A stretch of DNA of 64,000 nt from contig CAVSVP010000033.1 of assembly GCA_963731125.1 (NCBI GenBank), positions 112,375-176,374 on the forward strand, given 5' to 3'. Origin of the DNA: CAVSVP01 sp963731125. GTDB taxonomy: Bacteria; Pseudomonadota; Gammaproteobacteria; Competibacterales; Competibacteraceae. Below are positions 7,466-14,793 of this stretch, piece after piece; the first letter of the stretch is position 1; every line of letters starts with the position of its first letter. A program made the position numbers and the translations under genes. Under the pieces are notes generated by a model. The model saw nothing but the letters and a program-made list of their open reading frames with translations. It searched no databases and was not told where the DNA came from.

Positions 7466-10400
7466 ATGAGCGAATCTAACCACCTTCCGCTGGAGCCTGC
7501 AGACGCTCAACCCACGTCGCAGGAACCTATCGTTGTCGGTATTGGCGCCTCGGCCGGTGGGCTGGCGGCGCTCAAGGCTTTGTTCGTAGAGATGCCGCAG
7601 AACAGCGGTCTTGCCTTCGTCATCGTGGTGCACCTCTCGCCCGAGCGCGAGAGCTACCTGGCCGATCTCCTTCAACCGCATGTGTCGATGCCGGTGCGGC
7701 AGGTCACTGAGACGATGCTGCTCGAGCCCAACCACATCTACGTCATTTCGCCCGGGTGCAACCTCAACACCATCGACACCCACTTGCGCCTCTCCGCCCT
7801 CGAAGAGAAACGCCGCGAGCGGGCGCCCATCGACCATTTCTTCCGCACTCTCGCTGTGACTCATGACGGCCACGCCATCGGTGTCATCCTCACCGGCACC
7901 GGCTCGGACGGCACCCTCGGTATTAAGGAAATCAAGGAGCGGGGCGGCTTGACGGTGGTGCAAGATCCCAGCGAGGCCGAGTACGATGGAATGCCACAAA
8001 GCGCCATCACCACCGGTCTCGTCGATCTCGTACTACCCCTGGCCCGTATACCGCAGGAGATCCTGCGGTATACGAGCACCCAGCCGAATATCACAGTGCC
8101 CGAAGACGGGGAAGACCTCAAGGACGACGAGCACCAGCTCCTGCAAAAGATCTTCGCCCAGATGCGGGTCAATACCGGGCGCGACTTCAGCCGCTACAAG
8201 CGCTCAACGATCATGCGCCGCATCCGCCGCCGCATGCAGCTCACCCACATCGAGATGCTGGAGGGTTACCTGGACTATTTGCGCAGACAGCGCAATGAGG
8301 TGCACGCCCTCGCCGACGAACTCCTTATCACCGTGACGAACTTCTTCCGTGATGCGGCGGTGTTCGAAGCGCTGGAGCGGGAGATTATCCCGCGGCTCTT
8401 CACGGGGAAGACGTCGGACGAGACCGTGCGTGTCTGGTCGGTGGGCTGTGCCACGGGCGAGGAAGCCTACTCACTCGCCATGCTTCTCCTGGAGCAGACC
8501 GCCCGGTGCGAGAACCCACCGCAGATCCAGATCTTCGCCACGGATCTGCACGTTCACTCGCTGCAGAAGGCGCGCGAGGGCTTCTATCCCGGTGACATCG
8601 AGACCAACGTTTCGGCCGAGCGCCTGCGCCGCTTTTTTACCAAGGAGGACGGCGGCTACCGCATTAACAAGGAGGTACGCGAACTCGTCCTCTTCGCCTC
8701 GCACAATTTACTGAGTGACCCGCCCTTCTCGAAGCTCGACTTCATTGTCTGCCGCAACGTGCTGATTTACCTGCAGCGTGAGATTCAGCAGGACGCCATC
8801 GAGCTGTTCCACTACGCCCTAAACCCGGAGAGTTTCCTGGTGTTAGGTACCGCGGAGGCCCTCGACCGGTCTGGGTTGTTCCGCATCGAGAACAAGCAGC
8901 ACTGCTTCTACCGCAAGCGCAATGTGCCGGCGCAGGAGCCCCGCCTGCCGGTCTTACCGCTGTCACGGGTCCGGCTCTCCGACGACCCGGCGGAGCAGCC
9001 CAGGCGTGCCGAGGCACTAACCTCCTACGGCAGGCTCCATCAGCAGATGGTCGAGCTCTATGCGCCGCCGAGCCTCCTGGTAAACCCCAACCACCAGGTG
9101 GTACACCTTTCCGAGCACGTGGGGCGCTACCTCGTGCACCCTGGAGGCGAGTTCACCTCCAATGTCTTCAAGCTGATCCGCGAGGAACTGCGTCTCGAAC
9201 TGCGGGCAGCCCTCCACACACTCAGCAAGGAGGGGAGCGCTATCCAATCAAAGCCTATCTCGGTCATGATCGAGGACGTGCCCCGAAGCATCATTCTGAA
9301 CGTGCGTCCGGCCGAGGAGCAGGGACACCAAGGCTTTACCCTGGTGATCTTCGACGAACGAAAAGAAGTCGGGCCGGCCGCCACCATCGATGAAACATCG
9401 AAGGGCACTGCATGTGAACTGGAGGCGGAACTGGAACTGACGAAGCAGCGTCTGAAAGGCATCATCGAGGAGTACGAAACCAGCCAGGAGGAGATGAAAG
9501 CCTCCAACGAGGAGCTGCAGTCGATGAACGAAGAACTGCGCTCGACGCTGGAGGAACTGGAGACCTCAAAGGAGGAGCTCCAGAGCATGAACGAGGAACT
9601 CTCCACGCTGAACCAGGAGAACCGCCACAAGGTCGAGGAGCTCAGCCAGCTCTCCAGCGACCTGCAGAACCTGCTCACCGCCACCGATATCGCCACGCTG
9701 TTCCTGGATCGCCACCTGCGCATCCTACGCTTCACGCCGCAGGTGGGCGAGCTCTTTAACATACGGCCGGCCGACCGAGGCCGACCGATCTCGGATCTGA
9801 CGCACCGGCTGGGTTATGAAGATCTGGTCGACGATGCCCGGCGGGTGCTCACAAAGCTCATACCTATCGAGCACGAAGTGCAGGACGAGGCGGGACGGTG
9901 GTATCTCACGCGGGTCTTGCCCTATCGTTCGTCGCAGGATCGCATCGAAGGGGTCGTCATTACCTTCATCGAGATCACCGAGCGGAAGCAGGCCGAGGAG
10001 ACGCTGCGCGAGAGCGAGGCACGGCTGCGCAGGGTGTTGGATATCGACGGCGTTGGTGTCTTATTCTTCGCCGCCTCGGGCAACCTCGTGGATGCCAACG
10101 ACGCGTTCCTGCAGATGACGGGTTACACACGAAGCGAGGTAGCGGCGCATACCTTGACCTGGCGCACGCTGACGCCACCGGAGTGGGTGCAGGTCAGTTT
10201 TGAGCAACTGCAGAAGTTGGAGGCAACGGGTCGCATCGGGCCTTATGAGAAAGAGTATTTTTGCAAGGACGGCTCGCGTAAGTGGATGATGGTCGCTGGC
10301 GCAAGCCTTGGCAACGGCATCATCGTCGAACACTGCATCGACGTCAGCGACCGCAAGGCGACCGAGCAGGCGCTGTGTGTCGCTCATGACCAGCTCGTCG

Positions 10401-11515
10401 AAGCCGATCGCCGTAAGGACGCATTCTTGGCGACCTTGGCCCACGGACTGCGCAACCCGCTCGCCCCCATCCGTAACGCTCTCGCAGTGCTCCGGCTCTC
10501 TGGCGAAGACACCGCGACCGCCGAACAGATGCAAGCGATGATGGAGCGGCAGATCGCCTATCTCACCCGACTGGTGGACGATCTATTGGATGTTTCCCGC
10601 ATCAGTCGTGGTATCATTGATCTGCGTAAAGAGCCGATGGAGCTGGTCGCGGTCATTCACAGTGCGATCGAGAACAGCAAGCCGTTTATCACGGCCGCCC
10701 ATCATCGGCTTGACGTCGCTTTGCCTGTCGAGCCGCTGTACCTGGAGGGCGACCCCGTGCGCCTCGAGCAGATCGTGATTAACCTTCTCAACAATGCCGC
10801 AAAGTTTACCGAGAAAGGTGGGCAGATCGACTTCACCGTCCGCCGGGAAGAGGAATACGCCATCGTCTCGGTACGCGACAATGGAATCGGCATCGATGCG
10901 GATTTCCTGCCGCAGATCTTCGAGATGTTCATTCAGGAGGACCGCTCGGTGAAGCGCACCCAGAGCGGTTTGGGCATTGGCTTGGCGCTGGTAAAGATCC
11001 TGGCAAAGCTGCACGGCGGCAGCGTCGAGGCCCACAGTGAGGGCCCCGGAAAGGGCGCCGAGTTCATCGTTCGGCTCCCGCTGGCCCCAGCGCACCTCGC
11101 CGAAACGGCACGCGGGGCGTGTCTAGCCGCCACGAGCCTGGCGGGTTTACGGGTCCTGGTGGTCGATGACAACCGTGATGCTGCCGACAGCCTCGGTATG
11201 CTGCTGAGCAGGCTCGATGCCGAGGTGCAGGTGGTCCATGACGGGCCGGCCGCACTGGCGCTGCTGGCCTCCTATCAACCGTCCGTGGTGCTTCTTGACA
11301 TCGGCATGCCTGAGATGGATGGCTATGAAGTGGCATGGCGGATTCGAGAGAAGTTTCCGAAGTATGGTGGTATAACACTGGTTGCCTTGACCGGCTGGGG
11401 TCGCGACGAAGACCGTCAACGGACGAGCGCGGCGGGATTTGATCACCATCTCACCAAGCCGGTGGACATCCAGGCTTTGCAGGCGTTACTGGCGAACGCA
11501 AAGTCGGTGAGCTGA
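7466..11515 (+). CDS. CheB-CheR-PAS hybrid histidine kinase with receiver domain
   Basis: This 1349-residue fusion joins a CheB methylesterase domain (residues about 15-200; Ser29, His56 and Asp148 form the triad), a CheR methyltransferase (about 220-475, with SVGCATGEEAYS), a glutamate-rich coiled coil built of repeated Asn-Glu-Glu-Leu units (about 660-730), PAS domains, HisKA, HATPase (NNAAKFT, DNGIGI, GLGIGLAL) and a C-terminal receiver with Asp1278. Such fusions are known in environmental bacteria but their signals are unknown. Oddly, the H-box reads HGLRNP: Gly replaces the acidic residue after His993. The ATG at 7466 is used; a GTG at 7439 adds nine residues. The gene is clearly more GC-rich than its upstream neighbour. 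Confidence 0.9.
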   Translation: MSESNHLPLEPADAQPTSQEPIVVGIGASAGGLAALKALFVEMPQNSGLAFVIVVHLSPERESYLADLLQPHVSMPVRQVTETMLLEPNHIYVISPGCNLNTIDTHLRLSALEEKRRERAPIDHFFRTLAVTHDGHAIGVILTGTGSDGTLGIKEIKERGGLTVVQDPSEAEYDGMPQSAITTGLVDLVLPLARIPQEILRYTSTQPNITVPEDGEDLKDDEHQLLQKIFAQMRVNTGRDFSRYKRSTIMRRIRRRMQLTHIEMLEGYLDYLRRQRNEVHALADELLITVTNFFRDAAVFEALEREIIPRLFTGKTSDETVRVWSVGCATGEEAYSLAMLLLEQTARCENPPQIQIFATDLHVHSLQKAREGFYPGDIETNVSAERLRRFFTKEDGGYRINKEVRELVLFASHNLLSDPPFSKLDFIVCRNVLIYLQREIQQDAIELFHYALNPESFLVLGTAEALDRSGLFRIENKQHCFYRKRNVPAQEPRLPVLPLSRVRLSDDPAEQPRRAEALTSYGRLHQQMVELYAPPSLLVNPNHQVVHLSEHVGRYLVHPGGEFTSNVFKLIREELRLELRAALHTLSKEGSAIQSKPISVMIEDVPRSIILNVRPAEEQGHQGFTLVIFDERKEVGPAATIDETSKGTACELEAELELTKQRLKGIIEEYETSQEEMKASNEELQSMNEELRSTLEELETSKEELQSMNEELSTLNQENRHKVEELSQLSSDLQNLLTATDIATLFLDRHLRILRFTPQVGELFNIRPADRGRPISDLTHRLGYEDLVDDARRVLTKLIPIEHEVQDEAGRWYLTRVLPYRSSQDRIEGVVITFIEITERKQAEETLRESEARLRRVLDIDGVGVLFFAASGNLVDANDAFLQMTGYTRSEVAAHTLTWRTLTPPEWVQVSFEQLQKLEATGRIGPYEKEYFCKDGSRKWMMVAGASLGNGIIVEHCIDVSDRKATEQALCVAHDQLVEADRRKDAFLATLAHGLRNPLAPIRNALAVLRLSGEDTATAEQMQAMMERQIAYLTRLVDDLLDVSRISRGIIDLRKEPMELVAVIHSAIENSKPFITAAHHRLDVALPVEPLYLEGDPVRLEQIVINLLNNAAKFTEKGGQIDFTVRREEEYAIVSVRDNGIGIDADFLPQIFEMFIQEDRSVKRTQSGLGIGLALVKILAKLHGGSVEAHSEGPGKGAEFIVRLPLAPAHLAETARGACLAATSLAGLRVLVVDDNRDAADSLGMLLSRLDAEVQVVHDGPAALALLASYQPSVVLLDIGMPEMDGYEVAWRIREKFPKYGGITLVALTGWGRDEDRQRTSAAGFDHHLTKPVDIQALQALLANAKSVS

Positions 11516-11580
11516 AGCGTCCAGCGTTAGAATGCTGCGTCCTTTATTATTGCAACCTTGAGAGGCGCTAATGTTTATCC

Positions 11581-11832
11581 ATGAACACTAACCTTGATCG
11601 GCTAAGCCAGCGGATTTATGAGGGCCTGCGCAGGAACAAAGATTTGCGCTCCGAGCTCATGTCAAAAATTTCAATGGAAACCACTACGGTCGATTTGGCC
11701 TCTACGGTTCGGGGACATTTTCAGCAGTTGGTGTCGCACGAATTTCCAGACCAGCCGTTGGTGATGACGGATATCGATGCAGTGGTTGACTGGGAGGAAA
11801 TCACCAAGGCATTAGCAAGAGATCTGACGTAG
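11581..11832 (+). CDS. Small hypothetical protein
   Basis: The 83-residue product is acidic to neutral and looks helical, with a final Asp-Trp-Glu-Glu-Ile-Thr-Lys-Ala-Leu-Ala-Arg-Asp-Leu-Thr. There is no signal peptide or membrane helix. I do not recognise a family. It sits 65 bases after the CheB-CheR kinase and points towards the opposing tRNA gene, so it might be co-transcribed with the kinase or have its own promoter. Confidence 0.55.
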   Translation: MNTNLDRLSQRIYEGLRRNKDLRSELMSKISMETTTVDLASTVRGHFQQLVSHEFPDQPLVMTDIDAVVDWEEITKALARDLT

Positions 11833-11862
11833 GGTGAAATGTGACGCTGCTCTTGATTTACT

Positions 11863-11938
11863 TGGTGGGCCGTGTAGGAATCGAACCTACGACCAGCGGA
11901 TTAAAAGTCCGATGCTCTACCAACTGAGCTAACGGCCC
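11863..11938 (-). tRNA. tRNA-Lys (anticodon UUU)
   Basis: The 76-base gene folds as a standard cloverleaf with acceptor stem GGGCCGT/ACGGCCC, D stem GCTC/GAGC, anticodon loop CTTTTAA (anticodon TTT), T loop TTCGATT and an encoded CCA. The only irregularity is a U-C mismatch at the outermost anticodon-stem pair. It closely resembles E. coli tRNA-Lys. It is the only complete tRNA in the window. Confidence 0.97.
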
Positions 11939-12138
11939 CAGGAAGTAAGAAGCGAATGGTACAGCAATTTGCAAAAAACGCAAACCATCAAACGGGCAAA
12001 TATTGCTTGAATGGCTATTCCGGCCCTATCCCACCGGCAAAATTTGAGACCGTGATATACTAAAAAAATTCTAAACTATGCTGAAAAGGTTTTTTCGGCC
12101 TAAAGCACAATGACTGAATATAACTGGTTTAGCCGGTA

Positions 12139-12387
12139 ATGACTGGGTTAGAGTTTATGGTTAATGTCGATTCTGAGTTGGACGCCTCCGGGTTAAATTG
12201 TCCCCTGCCAATTCTCAAAGCGAAAAAGGCTCTGGCCGGCCTGCAGAGTGGTCAGATTCTGCGAATCATCGCTACCGATCCTGGTTCGGTGAATGACTTT
12301 GAAGCGTTTTCCGTACAGGGCGGACACCAATTGCTGGAGTCTCGGGAAGAGGACGACAAATTCTATTTTCTGCTGAAAAAAGCATAA
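12139..12387 (+). CDS. tusA: Sulfurtransferase TusA
   Basis: The 82-residue protein has the TusA signature Leu-Asp-Ala-Ser-Gly-Leu-Asn-Cys-Pro-Leu-Pro-Ile-Leu-Lys-Ala-Lys-Lys-Ala-Leu, in which the Cys carries the persulfide. TusA passes sulfur to tRNA 2-thiouridine synthesis and, in sulfur oxidisers, to sulfur-trafficking routes. It stands alone here, just after tRNA-Lys(UUU), itself a tRNA of the kind TusA-dependent thiolation modifies; this closeness may be chance. A second ATG at 12157 would give 76 residues and fits the family's usual length equally well. Confidence 0.9.
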   Translation: MTGLEFMVNVDSELDASGLNCPLPILKAKKALAGLQSGQILRIIATDPGSVNDFEAFSVQGGHQLLESREEDDKFYFLLKKA

Positions 12388-12586
12388 CGGTTTTTGCTTA
12401 CTGGCGAAGTATGCAACGCTGTCTGCCTTTAATGCACAACAGCAACTTAGGCGATTTCTCGGAAAAATTCTACCAGTAGCCTGGATGAAGTGACACGTAA
12501 TCTAGGATTGCGGTATCTCCGGGCTCCGGAAGGGCGACAGGGTAAATGCTTTTCTGGAAATCACCTGTGACGAGAAGGGTGAATCT

Positions 12587-13168
12587 GTGTTAGTTCAGGA
12601 AAATCAAGCTGAAACATCGGCAACCTTTGCAGAACAACTGCTTCGTTCCAGGCGCACCATTCATAGTTTTGAACTTGAACCACCACCGCGGGCAACGATA
12701 CTTCGGGGACTCGAGTTGGCACGTTGGGCGCCTAATCATTTTCTCACGGAACCCTGGCATTTTTATCTGCTGGGCCCAGAGACGGCGGAAGCGGTTGCCT
12801 GCTTAAACGCCGAATTGGTGACTCGCAAACAGGGATCTGTAGCGGGCGCAGCAAAGCGAGAGAGATGGCGCAGGATTCCCGGCTGGCTGGCAGTTACCTG
12901 CGAAAATTCGGTAGACTCGTTGCAGGCCAAAGAAGACTACGCTGCCTGTTGCTGTGCCATCCACAATTTTTCTCTTTATCTGTGGAGCGAAGGGATTGGC
13001 GTTAAATGGACCACTGGTCCCGTTATTCGGGAGCCAGAGTTTTATGATTTGATTTGGGTAGATCCTGAAGTAGAAACGGTGGTCGGAATGCTATGGTACG
13101 GCTATCCGGCGGAAGTGCCGCAAACGCCGCGCAAACCGCTTAGCCAAGTGCTAGTGGAATTACCTTAA
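12587..13168 (+). CDS. Nitroreductase-family FMN oxidoreductase
   Basis: The 193-residue protein fits the nitroreductase fold: Arg-Ser-Arg-Arg-Thr-Ile at residues about 20-25 for FMN phosphate binding, Ala-Arg-Trp-Ala-Pro-Asn-His near 45, a central Asp-Tyr-Ala-Ala-Cys-Cys-Cys-Ala helix, and the closing Gly-Met-Leu-Trp-Tyr-Gly-Tyr-Pro that is common before the C-terminus. By family it reduces nitro compounds, quinones or flavins with NAD(P)H. The start is GTG at 12587 with GAAGGG upstream. It appears monocistronic. The run of three cysteines in the core helix is unusual for the family. Confidence 0.85.
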   Translation: MLVQENQAETSATFAEQLLRSRRTIHSFELEPPPRATILRGLELARWAPNHFLTEPWHFYLLGPETAEAVACLNAELVTRKQGSVAGAAKRERWRRIPGWLAVTCENSVDSLQAKEDYAACCCAIHNFSLYLWSEGIGVKWTTGPVIREPEFYDLIWVDPEVETVVGMLWYGYPAEVPQTPRKPLSQVLVELP

Positions 13169-13219
13169 CGGGACGGAACCCCTTGGTAGGTGACGTACCG
13201 GTGGTGGATTTCGGCTACC

Positions 13220-14683
13220 TTAAAACAGCTCCGCCGTAAACTCGGTATGCACCATGCTTTGCAGGCGCGCCACGGTGCGCAGAGCGGCCTTTAAACGCTT
13301 GCGTTGCTGAGATGAAAGAATTTCTAGCGCTACATAAGCGCTAGGCTGGCGGCCCTCATGATAATCCTGCAACTGAGCTCGCAGTAACAGGTCGGTCAAA
13401 AACCGGAAGGCTTCTGCTATCGTCTCGACCAGTTCTTTCTTAAGAGTCCCTCGGTCCTGCAGGGCGGCTAAACGCACCAGAGTTTCGGTGGCCGCAATTC
13501 CATCGCGCAGGGCCAAGATACGCACACTTTCTATCAACGGGCGAATACCCTTACGTTTGATGTCCAGCTTGCGGTGTCCGCCGGGCAGGCGTTCGCGCTT
13601 AAGAGTGCGCAGCGGCGTGATGGCCACATCGTGGTCGAATTGCAGTGCTTCCAGTTCTCGCAGAAAGCCATGGTGGAGAGGGACATTGGCGGTTACAAAG
13701 GAGCGTAACTGTTCGACCAGCTGAAAATCGCCGAAGACTCCGCGAAAATCAATCCAGATATCCAAAAGCGTAGCGGAAGCGGTGGAAGGTCGCCGTAGCC
13801 AACCCAAAAATTGGCTCTGCCATTCGTAAAGACGCTTGCGCCATGCGTGATTGGTGGCCATGACATAGCCAGTGCAAAGCGAAATATCGGCAGCATTGAG
13901 GCGCTGAGTCATGCGCCAGGCTAGTTCAAAAAAATACTCGTTGACCAGCGGGTACTGAGCGTCCGGGTAATCGGCTAAAATAAAGCCATTGTCCTGATCC
14001 GGGTGCAACAGGCTTTCCCGGCGGCCTACAGAGCCAGTAATGATTACGGCAAAGGGGACCGGTAATTCGCCCCAGCCTTGCGCGGTTAACTCCCGGATCG
14101 ACTGGGTTAAGACCGAGTGGTAGACCTCTTCGTTGAGATAAGATAAAACCGCTAAAATGTCGGGAGAAGGGACGCACTGCTCGAGCAGAACGGCGGCTAG
14201 CTCGACTTGGAAGTCCTTGTTTGGCCGTAATGCCTCAAGCCTTTGTTCGGACATAAAAGACTGGATCAATGCAAGTTGTTTACCTAACAATAAATCCAGA
14301 ACATTTTCCAGAAAAAACATGCCGCGCGGACGGTTTTCGCTGTCCACCACCGGGACTTGGCGTAAGCCCCGGTGATGCATAATAGCTACCGCCTGATACA
14401 GGAGGGTATCTTCGCCGACGGTATAGACCGGTTGAGTCATGACGGATTGCACGGGGATAGCGGCTACGGCGTCCAGCCTTGCTTGGCGTAGAATGTCCCC
14501 TGCGCTGAGAATGCCGTTGAGGCGACCATCGGAACTACTTATCAGCACCTGGCTGGCAGTGTCCTTGCGCATGCGCTCTATCGTCGTAAGGCAGGTTGTT
14601 TTCACATCGACCATGGGAGGCAGTGGGCGCATTAGCTCCCGTACCCGGCGCAGAAAGATGCTGGCCTGTTGGCTGGATTCCAT
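13220..14683 (-). CDS. CBS-domain nucleotidyltransferase of the DUF294 type
   Basis: The 487-residue protein has two CBS domains (about 20-135), a nucleotidyltransferase-like core with Gly-Ser-Val-Gly-Arg-Arg-Glu followed by Asp-Gln-Asp-Asn (about 220-245), and a helical DUF294 C-terminal part. The family resembles GlnD-type nucleotidyltransferases, and the CBS pair would bind adenine nucleotides; its target is unknown. The ATG at 14683 is chosen because a clear GGAG lies six bases upstream; the in-frame ATG at 14695 has no ribosome site. It follows the large ExeA-like gene, 111 bases downstream on the same strand, and may be read from the same transcript. Confidence 0.85.
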   Translation of the reverse strand: MESSQQASIFLRRVRELMRPLPPMVDVKTTCLTTIERMRKDTASQVLISSSDGRLNGILSAGDILRQARLDAVAAIPVQSVMTQPVYTVGEDTLLYQAVAIMHHRGLRQVPVVDSENRPRGMFFLENVLDLLLGKQLALIQSFMSEQRLEALRPNKDFQVELAAVLLEQCVPSPDILAVLSYLNEEVYHSVLTQSIRELTAQGWGELPVPFAVIITGSVGRRESLLHPDQDNGFILADYPDAQYPLVNEYFFELAWRMTQRLNAADISLCTGYVMATNHAWRKRLYEWQSQFLGWLRRPSTASATLLDIWIDFRGVFGDFQLVEQLRSFVTANVPLHHGFLRELEALQFDHDVAITPLRTLKRERLPGGHRKLDIKRKGIRPLIESVRILALRDGIAATETLVRLAALQDRGTLKKELVETIAEAFRFLTDLLLRAQLQDYHEGRQPSAYVALEILSSQQRKRLKAALRTVARLQSMVHTEFTAELF

Positions 14684-14793
14684 GGGTATCTCCATGCTGC
14701 TTACGCGTTACAGTAAGTGTAGATTGTTAGCGAATATTGGCAGCCGGTTGCCAAAGTTTGCTAACCCACAGGCTACTCAGAAAGGATGACTTA

